Part shown: one piece after another, positions 15,228 through 21,937 of the stretch
Numbering within the stretch: the stretch's first letter is position 1
Layout: every line of letters starts with the position of its first letter
IMG/VR virus record: IMGVR_UViG_3300034158_000037
Span: 1-30,110 of that record
Reading direction: 5' to 3' (one strand)
Length of the DNA: 30,110 nucleotides
Source: a virus
Program-made: the position numbers and the translations under genes
The notes under the pieces: generated by a model
Told to the model about the DNA's origin: nothing
Database searches by the model: none
Seen by the model: only the letters and a program-made list of their open reading frames with translations

Positions 15228-15506
15228 TCAGACAGCAGGTGCGAAGCTCTGGTGGCCGGTGTCGTCAGCAGAGGTCTGGCGGTAGCCATGGCTCTCGCGA
15301 CGCAGGCCGGCGTCAGCGCCGACGCCGGCCTGGCTGTCTTCGGAGAACTTGTACGCCAGCTCGCGCTTGAGCTTTTCGACGCCGCACGCCATGTCGCGGC
15401 AGATGCTGGACACGAAGCGCACCAGGGGCTCGAAGGTGCGAGCGAGCATGGAGCTGATGGCGGCCATCGCCACGTAGAAGCCGGTAGAGCGGAAGTGAGT
15501 CGCCAC
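15228..15506 (-). CDS. Hypothetical phage protein, 92 aa
   Basis: GTG start with AGAGGT 6 bases upstream. The N-terminal half is amphipathic to hydrophobic (FYVAMAAISSMLARTFEPLVRFVSSI) and the C-terminal half is charged, ending in a His/Ser-rich tail. It contains two Cys near 35-41. No recognised family. It is the only gene between composite module E and the terminator, hence probably a one-gene transcription unit read from that module, which makes it a clean case for judging what the module does. Confidence 0.75.
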   Translation of the reverse strand: MATHFRSTGFYVAMAAISSMLARTFEPLVRFVSSICRDMACGVEKLKRELAYKFSEDSQAGVGADAGLRRESHGYRQTSADDTGHQSFAPAV

Positions 15507-15590
15507 GGTGTTACCTCTGCTGATTAATGATTTTGGGAAAGAAGCACCGATGATACCGCAGTGCGATTCACCGGAGCAATTTTATTTGAT

Positions 15591-15682
15591 GCGCCCTATC
15601 TGCGCCCTAAAATGAGCATGGACCGCTGAAAGCCACAGCCCGCATACTCATTTATTTATGATCATCCTGATTGAGCATCATG
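15591..15682 (-). promoter_or_regulatory. Composite module E (dyad + tandem TAGGGCGC)
   Basis: Minus-strand order: dyad CATGAT-N5-ATCAGG (15682-15666), 56 bases, then TAGGGCGC at 15609-15602 and 15598-15591 (11-bp period). The dyad starts one base after the upstream stop; the GTG at 15506 is 85 bases on. The spacer contains CTCAT-N6-ATGAT, a stretched form of the 12-bp palindrome, and GAGTATG...CATGCTC arms. Confidence 0.75.
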
Positions 15683-15683
15683 T

Positions 15684-15803
15684 TCATTTGCGCTTCCTAG
15701 GACGAATGCCGAGCTTTTCCATCGCGTAGGCAGTCGCCAGCACGAGGACACAAGCGCCGAACAGCCCCAACATGATGAGGTCCATACCGTTCCAGATAAT
15801 CAT
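15684..15803 (-). CDS. Small single-span membrane protein, 39 aa
   Basis: ATG overlaps the previous stop (ATGA) and GGAAGGG lies 7 bases upstream, so this start is preferred over a longer frame that runs back through the neighbour. One transmembrane segment at about 7-25 (LIMLGLFGACVLVLATAYA), then a positively charged tail (RPRKRK), which predicts N-out/C-in. Function unknown. Last gene of its operon, next to composite module E. Confidence 0.75.
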   Translation of the reverse strand: MIIWNGMDLIMLGLFGACVLVLATAYAMEKLGIRPRKRK

Positions 15804-16069
15804 GACTGCCCTTCCTTCCATTCCAAGAACGGCTTGCGCACTAGCTCGTGGAAGCGTTGGGCAGCGGCGGCGTCGACGTCCAGGTCGTTGCGGGATGACA
15901 CTGCGCATACGTGCAGGATGAATGCTTTCGCCATCGATTCGCCCTTCCCAGGCAGCTTTCCACCGAAGGCAAGATGGCTTCGCTCAGCTGCCTCTCTGAT
16001 CGCCCAGTCCTGAAACTGCTTATCCCGGCAGAACACGCACGCCATGATGCAAAGCTCGCGACTGCTCAC
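15800..16069 (-). CDS. Hypothetical phage protein, 89 aa
   Basis: The GTG at 16069 overlaps the upstream stop (GTGA) and has GGAGGTG 6-7 bases before it, one of the best ribosome sites in the window. The N-terminal part has C-x4-C-x2-C (LCIMACVFCRDKQF), possibly metal-binding, followed by a helix WAIREAAERSHL. The C-terminal part ends FHELVRKPFLEWKEGQS. No family recognised. Confidence 0.8.
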   Translation of the reverse strand: MSSRELCIMACVFCRDKQFQDWAIREAAERSHLAFGGKLPGKGESMAKAFILHVCAVSSRNDLDVDAAAAQRFHELVRKPFLEWKEGQS

Positions 16070-16638
16070 AGTTTCACCTCCACGCGCGCCGACACCATGC
16101 TGCGATATTCGCCAAGCCGCTGCCACTGAAGCCAGGGGAAATCGGCATCAATGATGCTGGCCACTTCATATCCACGAGCAGCGGCTGCGACGCGGATCAG
16201 TTCGATCTCGCTGTCGATCGCCAGTAGTGTCCGAGCACTGATCGGCATGCCTTCCAATCGGCTCAGAAGATTTGGTACCGGGATTATGTCGATCGGCACG
16301 ACTGGCGGCCCAGCCTCGTCTGCTGAAGCCGCTTGCGCATCCAACCATTCCTGATTCTTCACCTTCAGATCATCGGCGAAGAAGATCTCGGTGTTGAATT
16401 CATCCGACCGGCGCCGGCTGACCCGAGTGAACAGCGTGTGGCCGCTGCGCACCGACCTGAGACCGCCAGGCTTGATCCAGCCGCCGTGCTTCATCGGGCG
16501 CGCCGCGCGCTCGGCGGACAGGCCAGACTCGGCCGCCCGCAGCAACTCTTTCAGGTCCGCGACGCTAATGTCCAGGAACCGGGCGCCCTGCTGCTCGGCG
16601 CGCGCCAGCTCCGCGTTGAGGTACGAGATCACTTTCAT
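16066..16638 (-). CDS. Hypothetical phage protein, 190 aa
   Basis: Coupled to the upstream gene by ATGA and to the downstream gene by GTGA. The N-terminal 45 residues are two helices (LNAELARAEQQGARF, DLKELLRAAESGL). The middle is beta-rich and basic, with TLFTRVSRRRSDEFNTEIFF; the C-terminal third is helical with LLSRLEGM and TLLAIDSEIELIRVAA. No recognised domain. Confidence 0.8.
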   Translation of the reverse strand: MKVISYLNAELARAEQQGARFLDISVADLKELLRAAESGLSAERAARPMKHGGWIKPGGLRSVRSGHTLFTRVSRRRSDEFNTEIFFADDLKVKNQEWLDAQAASADEAGPPVVPIDIIPVPNLLSRLEGMPISARTLLAIDSEIELIRVAAAARGYEVASIIDADFPWLQWQRLGEYRSMVSARVEVKL

Positions 16639-17105
16639 TTCGAGTTCCCCTTTCCGAAGATTTTGGCGCGCTGCAGGGTGTCGCGGATTATGGGCAGTGT
16701 GCTGCCTATGCCTTCATCGCTACCCCATGCCTTGCGGTTTGTGGCCGATACGAAGCCTTCGGCCTGGGTCAGCGCCTTGACGCACATCCCGGCGATACCC
16801 TTGGCGTTGATCGCTTCCTGGCGGGCATGGGCCAGGGCCGCGCGCAACGCGACAACCTCGGCATAGTCAGGCCGGTCATCCTGATTGGCCGCCCGGGCAT
16901 AAGCCTCGTCGCTCACATAGCTCAGACTGCTAAAGCCACCCAGGCTGTAGCCGATCAGCTGCGCTAGCTGCACACGGTCCTCATCGCTGAATTCCATGCA
17001 GGCCAGCGTGTTCAGATCGCAGCCGTTGCGGCGGGCCACGTCCAGCAGGTGCACCACGATGGCGTTTTGTTTGAAGCGGCCATCGATCAATGGTTGGTCG
17101 CTCAT
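16635..17105 (-). CDS. Conserved phage hypothetical protein, 156 aa
   Basis: Start at the ATG at 17105, which overlaps the previous stop (ATGA). The N-terminal pattern F-K-x-N-A-I-V-x-x-L-L-D, then FSDEDRVQLAQLIGYSLGGFSSLSYVSDEAY, occurs in many proteobacterial phages in the same kind of accessory operon; no function is known to me. A helix at about 90-115 (LRAALAHARQEAINAK) follows. It lies in an unbroken coupled run. Confidence 0.85.
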   Translation of the reverse strand: MSDQPLIDGRFKQNAIVVHLLDVARRNGCDLNTLACMEFSDEDRVQLAQLIGYSLGGFSSLSYVSDEAYARAANQDDRPDYAEVVALRAALAHARQEAINAKGIAGMCVKALTQAEGFVSATNRKAWGSDEGIGSTLPIIRDTLQRAKIFGKGNSK

Positions 17106-17380
17106 GGCGCCACGCTCCCGCCAGCGGCGATGATGGCGGCACGGCACGCTTCTACGCCGCTGTCGTGATCGCTGCGCTGGTCACCGTTGTAAGGCAGCTC
17201 CACCACCACGCTTGACCGGCCAGCATTCCAGAAGTCCCAGTAGGCATCGACCGAGCCGTCTTGATAGCCGTCGCCCGACCGGCCCAGGCACTCGACACGG
17301 ATCTGCACTTCAAGGTAGCCGGACTCTTGAAAGCGTTTGATTACCTCGGCCTCGAAGGCCGCGCGGTTTTTGTCAGTCAA
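17102..17380 (-). CDS. Hypothetical phage protein, 92 aa
   Basis: Overlaps the previous gene by 8 bases and the next by 4. Begins with a helix (NRAAFEAEVIKRFQESG), then beta segments with DAYWDFWNAGR, a pattern like the F-W-N-x-G-W-x-A motif of small phage accessory proteins, and ends with an Ala-rich helix EACRAAIIAAGG. No function assigned. Confidence 0.8.
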   Translation of the reverse strand: MTDKNRAAFEAEVIKRFQESGYLEVQIRVECLGRSGDGYQDGSVDAYWDFWNAGRSSVVVELPYNGDQRSDHDSGVEACRAAIIAAGGSVAP

Positions 17381-17693
17381 ATTCCACCTCCGCAGTTGCG
17401 GAAACGATAGCTAGGATCGCATCTCGCTCGCCGGATATGCGGGCGAAGTGCGCGTTCATTTTCTGTGCAGCAGATGCCAGTGCGATGCGCGGGAAAGCGC
17501 TCGATGCGTTGAAGGCGATGCCAGCGTTGATGCGGGCATCATAGCGCTGCGAATTCTCGCTAAACGTCACCCCGCACGCCCCGTTGCTCACGGTGCAATA
17601 CCAGCCATGGTTTTCCTTGACGCTGGCAACCCAGCCTTCACCCAGGGCGGCGATCATCTCGTCCGCCTTTTTCTGCGCGTCTTCGATGTTCAA
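17373..17693 (-). CDS. Hypothetical phage protein, 106 aa
   Basis: Coupled by ATGA to the basic protein upstream. N-terminal helix AQKKADEMIAALGEG, a beta part WVASVKENHGWYCTVSNG, and a C-terminal helix KMNAHFARISGERDAILAIVSA. Several phage accessory proteins share this W-Y-C-T-V ... G pattern with a C-terminal coil, but I cannot name the family. Confidence 0.78.
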   Translation of the reverse strand: MNIEDAQKKADEMIAALGEGWVASVKENHGWYCTVSNGACGVTFSENSQRYDARINAGIAFNASSAFPRIALASAAQKMNAHFARISGERDAILAIVSATAEVEFD

Positions 17694-17848
17694 GGTTTCA
17701 CCTTCCTGGCCGCGCGCTGTGCCTTGCGTTTGGCTTTGCGTTGCGCGGCATGGCCGTTGGGATTTTTGCGATCGAGCGACCGCACGTGTTTGCAGCCGTT
17801 CCAGCGAACGGGGCCCTGCTCCGGCGTCGGCAGGTCATGGTCGCTCAT
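17690..17848 (-). CDS. Small Lys/Arg-rich protein, 52 aa
   Basis: Start at the ATG at 17848, overlapping the upstream stop (ATGA); a longer frame would run through the neighbouring gene. The last 25 residues are strongly basic (KNPNGHAAQRKAKRKAQR), suggesting nucleic-acid binding or simple charge neutralisation. A WNGCKHVRSLDRKNPNG segment is common in tiny phage genes. Function unknown. Confidence 0.65.
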   Translation of the reverse strand: MSDHDLPTPEQGPVRWNGCKHVRSLDRKNPNGHAAQRKAKRKAQRAARKVKP

Positions 17849-18264
17849 ACAGCACCTCGATAAATTCCCGCGATAGCCGTCGCCGCGATCTCGTCGATAC
17901 GATCGGCAGCGCCCTCTTTGATCCCGTAGAAGATCTCCTGCTTGATGGCGCGCAGTGCGGCCAGCAGCGTGTCGCGTTGGCTGACCACGTCGGCAAACTC
18001 CAGCGACAGCAGGTCGTCGAACGAGCCCGGCATTTTCTCCAGGGCCTCGGTCGAAACGCCGGCGCAGGAGTTGACGCACGCGGCGATGCGCTTTGCGTTG
18101 GCAATGTGGTTGACGCCCTCCATCGGAATGGAGCCCGCCTTGCCAGCGTCAAGCGACGGCAGGCTGACGATCGCGATGGCGAATGGTTCGCCGTTCTCGA
18201 TGACCTGCACGCCGCCCTTGACCAGCTCGCGCACGCGCCAGGGTTCCTGGCTGTGCTGGCTCAT
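17845..18264 (-). CDS. Phage accessory protein, AACVNxC type, 139 aa
   Basis: Contains the pattern N-A-K-R-I-x-A-C-V-N-x-C-x-G-x-x-T-E-x-L-E (about 56-76) followed by SQRDTLLAALRAIKQ, which is very common in small phage proteins of unknown function. The N-terminus EPWRVREL fits the same family. A shortened relative lies two genes upstream (18533-18835), and the RDxLLAAL helix also ends the P-loop protein at 18832. Coupled by ATGA on both sides. Confidence 0.85.
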   Translation of the reverse strand: MSQHSQEPWRVRELVKGGVQVIENGEPFAIAIVSLPSLDAGKAGSIPMEGVNHIANAKRIAACVNSCAGVSTEALEKMPGSFDDLLSLEFADVVSQRDTLLAALRAIKQEIFYGIKEGAADRIDEIAATAIAGIYRGAV

Positions 18265-18536
18265 TTGGCACCTGCAAATTTCATCTTGTCACGGAGAAGC
18301 GTCAGGTCAGCAATGACGCGATCGACGCAAGCCAAGTCGGCAAACATGATGACCACATCAGCGTCCTCGACGCCGAACTTGCCATCGAACTCAGGAGCCG
18401 GCGTGCCTGGCGCTTTCGCTTCTGCCACCCGCATGAAGATGAACGATCCGACGGCGTTGTCGTGGACGGCCATGCCGGTCAGCAGGTCGCCGTCGCCCAT
18501 GGTAATTACGGTTTTGGTTAGGGTTAGCAGGCTCAT
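18261..18536 (-). CDS. Hypothetical phage protein, 91 aa
   Basis: Start at 18536 overlaps the upstream stop as ATGA. Beta-rich N-terminus (LLTLTKTVITMGDGDLLTGMAVHDN) then FIFMRVAEAKAPGTPAPEFDG and a C-terminal helical part DLACVDRVIADLTLLRDKM. No family recognised. Confidence 0.8.
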   Translation of the reverse strand: MSLLTLTKTVITMGDGDLLTGMAVHDNAVGSFIFMRVAEAKAPGTPAPEFDGKFGVEDADVVIMFADLACVDRVIADLTLLRDKMKFAGAK

Positions 18537-18835
18537 GCGGCACCGCCTGTCGCATTGGCGATGGCCTGGTGCGCGCGGTTCAGCGCCACGGAGTTGAAAG
18601 GCTTGGGCTTGGTGAACAGCACCAGGCCTGTCAGCGCTGCTAACAGGCTGCAACGCTGTGCGCCTTGTTCGATCACAAAAGCAAGATCAATTTGCTTCAG
18701 GCTTACGCGGCACGCTTCGAGGCTTTCGGTTTCGAGACCTTCGCAAGCCTTGATGCACGCAGCAACGCGCCGGCCAGGCAGCACCGGCAGCTCGACGTCG
18801 ATACCATCGATCGAGACAGTCATGGTCTGGGTCAT
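18533..18835 (-). CDS. Phage accessory protein related to the AACVNxC family, 100 aa
   Basis: The segment RRVAACIKACEGLETESLEA (about 22-41) parallels KRIAACVNSCAGVSTEALEK of the gene at 17845-18264, so the two probably derive from a duplication followed by divergence. A helix LLAALTGLVLFT follows. ATGA overlaps on both sides. Function unknown. Confidence 0.8.
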   Translation of the reverse strand: MTQTMTVSIDGIDVELPVLPGRRVAACIKACEGLETESLEACRVSLKQIDLAFVIEQGAQRCSLLAALTGLVLFTKPKPFNSVALNRAHQAIANATGGAA

Positions 18836-19290
18836 TGGGCACCGCCCTTGACAGCGTAGATAGCTGCGCGGGCAGTGCCAACAGCCAAGGATACGTCCGC
18901 TTCAAGCTCGTCAGCGTAGCCGCGCTCCGGGTTGATGTCCCCTTGCACGTTGTCGAGCACTTCCAACGCGGCTTCCAGCGCCGCCAGCAGCTCGTCACGC
19001 TGCACTTCGGCAGGATGGCGCATGGATGCGACCACGATGTGGTCCAGGCCAATGCCGAGAAGCCCGTCAATATCGATCGGGCAGCCATTCAATGGACGCT
19101 CGACGTCATCGATCAAGACGGCTTTGTACTCGCCGTTCGCCACGGCCTGGCGAATACCTGCCAGCGTCGACTCACCAGATACAAACAGGCATTTTACGCC
19201 AACCAGATCCCGCTCTTCGGCGAACGCACGCAGCGCCGTTGTCTTGCCAGAAGCTTTACCGCCAGTGAATCGCAATACGGTAGTAGTCAC
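18832..19290 (-). CDS. Small P-loop NTPase with accessory C-terminal helix
   Basis: 152 residues. Walker A GGKASGKTT (10-18), Walker B-like KAVLIDD (56-62), then a short nucleotidase-like core ending near 90. The C-terminal 60 residues switch to the RDELLAALEAALEVLDNV pattern of unrelated phage accessory proteins, suggesting a fusion. The core is small (about 90 residues), like a minimal P-loop kinase or ParA fragment. AAAGGAC lies before the ATG. First gene after a CTCATAWATGAG palindrome. Substrate unknown. Confidence 0.8.
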   Translation of the reverse strand: MTTTVLRFTGGKASGKTTALRAFAEERDLVGVKCLFVSGESTLAGIRQAVANGEYKAVLIDDVERPLNGCPIDIDGLLGIGLDHIVVASMRHPAEVQRDELLAALEAALEVLDNVQGDINPERGYADELEADVSLAVGTARAAIYAVKGGAQ

Positions 19291-19351
19291 GTCCTTTCCC
19301 TATGCAGGCACTGCCTGCGGTTGTTGGTGATGGTTCATTGTGCCTGACCCA

Positions 19352-19363
19352 CTCAAATATGAG
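19352..19363 (-). promoter_or_regulatory. CTCATAWATGAG palindrome, copy 3
   Basis: CTCATATTTGAG (minus strand), centre about 67 bases before the ATG at 19290 and 13 bases beyond the stop of the small gene at 19376. Confidence 0.55.
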
Positions 19364-19375
19364 CAAGCACTATCG

Positions 19376-19549
19376 TCACTGCGGCGTGATCGACTTCACG
19401 TAGCCAGGCTGGAATTGCTCGCGGATGTCCTTGAGCGCCTGGGCCTGCTCGATCGCGTGCATATCGAGACACGTCGCGCTCTTGCCGTCGGTGAACTCGA
19501 CTTGGTAGAGGCGGATGTTGCTGGTGGGTGCGGCGGCGACTTCGGCCAT
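19376..19549 (-). CDS. Small hypothetical phage protein, 57 aa
   Basis: Begins MAEVAAAPTSNIRLYQVEF and ends YVKSITPQ. Good ribosome site (GAGGT, 7 bases before ATG). A beta strand then a helix DMHAIEQAQALKDIREQF. The tandem TAGGGCGC part of module D lies only 26 bases upstream of the start, so transcription must begin within or before the repeat. A palindrome copy follows the stop. The segment EFTDGKSATCLDM recalls short proteins found in many phages; no function. Confidence 0.8.
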   Translation of the reverse strand: MAEVAAAPTSNIRLYQVEFTDGKSATCLDMHAIEQAQALKDIREQFQPGYVKSITPQ

Positions 19550-19574
19550 GGCAAACCTCGTTATTGGTGTTGGC

Positions 19575-19665
19575 GCGCCCTATGTGCGCCCTATCGTCTG
19601 GCATGCCCCGCTAGGCCGCTTATTCAGCGGCGCGCGCGGGGTAATAACCCTGATGCATAATCAGG
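19575..19665 (-). promoter_or_regulatory. Composite module D (dyad + tandem TAGGGCGC)
   Basis: Perfect dyad CCTGAT-N5-ATCAGG (19665-19649), 55 bases, then TAGGGCGC at 19593-19586 and 19582-19575. The spacer holds a nested GC-rich hairpin (CCGCT-N5-AGCGG inside CCCCGC/GCGGGG). The next ATG is 26 bases downstream. Confidence 0.8.
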
Positions 19666-19677
19666 AAGTGGCAAAAA

Positions 19678-20574
19678 TCAGTCCTGCACCGGCAGCACTG
19701 CTGCGAAATTGACCAACTCCGCATCGGCGATACGCTTAGACGCCACGTCGAAATATTCAGGCATCTTCTCCATGCCAATGAATCGCCGTCCAGTGTTCAC
19801 GCATGCCACGCCGGTAGTCCCGCTTCCCATAAACAAGTCCAGGACGGTTGCTCCCTCCTTGGATACGAGTTTAACCAGCGTCTCCATCAGTTCTAATGGC
19901 TTCTGCGCTTCATGCACGCGCCCACTGATCTTGGAATTCACCCGAATGATATTGCTTGTTGATATGTCAGCGTCAAAGCAGCCGACACCATCCTCAACAA
20001 ACCTATCAGTGATTGTTGACCCGACTTTGTACGGCTTGAACATATAAACGATCGGCTCATGCATTGGCGCCAGGTTGCCAAGCCTCCAGTTATCGCTGGA
20101 GGCCAGGCCCCTTTTCTCAAGCACCTTCCCTACATTCTGTGCCCTGAAAGGCGCGGTGACCTTATCCCATACAAGGTAGTCCTTGAACACAAAGCCACTA
20201 TTTTCAGCGGCTACTGTAAATCGGTGCTGGTACTGCCTCCCGCACATTATCAGGATTGGCGACGCCTCCTTAGTCACCCTCAGGCACTCGGCTAGCCACT
20301 CACTGCACCAGTCTTGGTATTCTTGACCGATGTTTTTATCTGCGGCTGACCAACCGTTCAGTGGCTTCCCTCGTTTTTCAAACAGTGGCTTCCCTGCTTG
20401 TGCTGGGCTTGCGCCGAGTAGTGCCGAGTTGGTGTTCTGATGCAGCACGTCCCAATCCGAAAGGCTGATGCCGTAGGGAATATCAGAGATGACGCAATCA
20501 ACGCTTGCGTCGGGAATAGATCTCATCGATTGAAGACAGTCGCCCAGGTGAAGCCGATAAGGCTTGGTAGTCAT
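19678..20574 (-). CDS. Site-specific DNA methyltransferase, beta class (N6_N4_Mtase)
   Basis: 298 residues. Motif order is catalytic DIPY (31-34) first and SAM-binding DLFMGSGTT (246-254) last, which is the beta class of adenine-N6 or cytosine-N4 methyltransferases. AQKPLELMETLV before motif I is also typical. The catalytic motif is DIPY rather than the usual DPPY, a tolerated variant. No restriction partner is nearby, so self-protection of phage DNA is likely. A palindrome copy sits about 50 bases before its ATG, overlapping a plausible promoter (TTGCCC, 18 bp, TATGAT). Confidence 0.92.
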   Translation of the reverse strand: MTTKPYRLHLGDCLQSMRSIPDASVDCVISDIPYGISLSDWDVLHQNTNSALLGASPAQAGKPLFEKRGKPLNGWSAADKNIGQEYQDWCSEWLAECLRVTKEASPILIMCGRQYQHRFTVAAENSGFVFKDYLVWDKVTAPFRAQNVGKVLEKRGLASSDNWRLGNLAPMHEPIVYMFKPYKVGSTITDRFVEDGVGCFDADISTSNIIRVNSKISGRVHEAQKPLELMETLVKLVSKEGATVLDLFMGSGTTGVACVNTGRRFIGMEKMPEYFDVASKRIADAELVNFAAVLPVQD

Positions 20575-20618
20575 AAGTCCCCGCCGCGTTGTTTCGCGGC
20601 TTCATGATGGTTTCACAC

Positions 20619-20630
20619 ATCATATATGAG
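20619..20630 (-). promoter_or_regulatory. CTCATAWATGAG palindrome, copy 4, over a sigma70-like promoter
   Basis: CTCATATATGAT on the minus strand; TATGAT would be the -10 with TTGCCC 18 bp upstream. Centre about 50 bases before the methyltransferase ATG. It is the only copy where a standard promoter overlaps well. Confidence 0.6.
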
Positions 20631-20667
20631 GAACGTATAAGCGGGCAATCGAATGAGGACGCGTGAA

Positions 20668-21591
20668 CTACATCCGCCACGTCTTCCGATAGTGCGACGG
20701 CGTCTTGCCCGTCGATTCCTTGAACGCCGTACAGAAGTGGCTTTGGCTCAGGAAGCCGCAGTCGAGCGCGACGGTGATCATCGGCAACGTGGTCTTGAGC
20801 ATGATGGTGGCGGCAATGATGCGCCGTGACAGCAAGTAGCGCATCGGCGACATGCCCATCGTGACGCGGAACGATCGCGCAAAGTGATATGGGCTCAGCG
20901 CAGCAGCGTGTGCGATCTCGGTGAGCAGAACCTGCCTTCCCACGTTCGCCTCGATGTACGATAGCACCCGCTTCTTGCGAGATGGCGACAGCCCGTGGCG
21001 CAGCGTTGCTATCGTCTTGGCTATTTTCGGTGACAGCGCGCATGCCGTCGATACGGCCAGGGACAGGGCCAGGTTCTCCATCAGCATCGGCGCGACTTCG
21101 ATGTTGGCGTTGGCCACCTTGCGGATGACACTGACCATATCGCTGACGACGAAGCCGGTTATCAGGCTGTAGCTGAAGTCGATTGCGCCGTAATCCATAT
21201 CGATCCGCGCCGCTTCCTGGAACAAGCGATCAGGTACCCGGATAATGGTTTCGTCGTATGGCGTCTCGGGTCTACACGTTAACTCAGATTTGGCTGGCAG
21301 GAACACGACGTCTCCAGCGCTCCACACCCGCGGAGGTAACTGGTTGCCTTCCCATGTGTCGTGGGATACCACCGATCGGTCGACGACGAAAATGGTGTGA
21401 CTGGTATCTCGGTAGCGATCAATGCCGACGGTGTCCGTAAATGACTGTATCGCTACACCGCGAAACGCCTTATGCGCCGTATGATCCCCATCCTGATACC
21501 CTTGAACTTCTGCAGAACCAACCACCACGCGACACCCCAGCAAACAACCCCAAGGCGCAGGAACTATTTCTGGCTGGCAACGTACAGACAC
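20668..21591 (-). CDS. AraC-family transcriptional regulator
   Basis: 307 residues. The C-terminal 100 residues form the double helix-turn-helix of AraC/XylS proteins: SRKKRVLSYIEANVGRQV, LLTEIAHAAALSPYHFARSFRVTMGMSPMRYLL, and the second motif MITVALDCGFLSQSHFCTAFKESTGKTPSHYR. The N-terminal 190 residues are a cupin-like sensor half of the kind with GDVVFLPAKSEL. The start is probably the GTG at 21591 with a weak ribosome site. AraC regulators are rare in phage genomes. Composite module C lies 29 bases upstream, so it could control itself. AraC monomers contact two adjacent major grooves, which suits 11-bp-spaced repeats (inference). Confidence 0.92.
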   Translation of the reverse strand: MSVRCQPEIVPAPWGCLLGCRVVVGSAEVQGYQDGDHTAHKAFRGVAIQSFTDTVGIDRYRDTSHTIFVVDRSVVSHDTWEGNQLPPRVWSAGDVVFLPAKSELTCRPETPYDETIIRVPDRLFQEAARIDMDYGAIDFSYSLITGFVVSDMVSVIRKVANANIEVAPMLMENLALSLAVSTACALSPKIAKTIATLRHGLSPSRKKRVLSYIEANVGRQVLLTEIAHAAALSPYHFARSFRVTMGMSPMRYLLSRRIIAATIMLKTTLPMITVALDCGFLSQSHFCTAFKESTGKTPSHYRKTWRM

Positions 21592-21619
21592 GTTAACTCG
21601 CTGTGTGGATACGTGTATG

Positions 21620-21712
21620 GCGCCCTATTCGCGCCCTAGATGGTGGACTCTTACCGTAAGTTATTGAGTGGACTCGTTTTTTTGAGTCGCCTCACCCTGA
21701 TGCGTGGTCATG
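21620..21712 (-). promoter_or_regulatory. Composite module C (dyad + tandem TAGGGCGC)
   Basis: Dyad CATGAC-N5-ATCAGG (21712-21696) lies inside the last codons of the upstream gene; 57 bases follow, then TAGGGCGC at 21638-21631 and 21627-21620. The spacer contains GACTC-N8-GAGTC with a poly-A loop and a CTTACGGTAAG palindrome. The AraC start is 29 bases on. Confidence 0.8.
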
Positions 21713-21928
21713 ATGATCGAATTTTCGGTCGGTGACGTGCTCGACCTGGGTGCTCAAATCCATGATGCGCATCGGGTAGCGCTCGCCCGGGAACTCCACT
21801 CGTGCCTTCGCGTATGACGGATTTGTGACGCGGTCGTGTACCAGGCCGATCTCGCCATCTGTAGTTCGGATCCAGTCGCCGGGCTTCAGGTCGAAAAGCA
21901 TGAAGATGGGGAACGTGGTGTTTTCCAT
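21692..21928 (-). CDS. Small hypothetical protein with SH3-like N-terminus, 78 aa
   Basis: The segment FDLKPGDWIRTTDGEIGLVHDRV resembles a KOW/SH3-type beta motif; the rest is beta-rich with an ending FDHHDHASG. The last codons overlap the dyad of module C, so the operator's sequence is under double constraint. It starts 9 bases after the stop of the mom-like gene. No function known. Confidence 0.78.
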   Translation of the reverse strand: MENTTFPIFMLFDLKPGDWIRTTDGEIGLVHDRVTNPSYAKARVEFPGERYPMRIMDLSTQVEHVTDRKFDHHDHASG

Positions 21929-21937
21929 CGTGGTATC

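Noticed and set aside
15666-15682. ATCAGG dyads as intrinsic terminators
   Set aside because: Stems are 4-6 bp and no T run follows on the minus strand; the fixed distance to the TAGGGCGC tandem fits a protein site better.
21620-21638. TAGGGCGC tandems as sigma-54 promoters
   Set aside because: No GG-N10-GC element in a sigma-54 context, and the 11-bp direct repeat is not part of that promoter type.
21671-21688. GACTC-N8-GAGTC hairpin as a terminator after the gene at 21692
   Set aside because: The T-rich part is in the loop rather than after the stem; left as part of module C.
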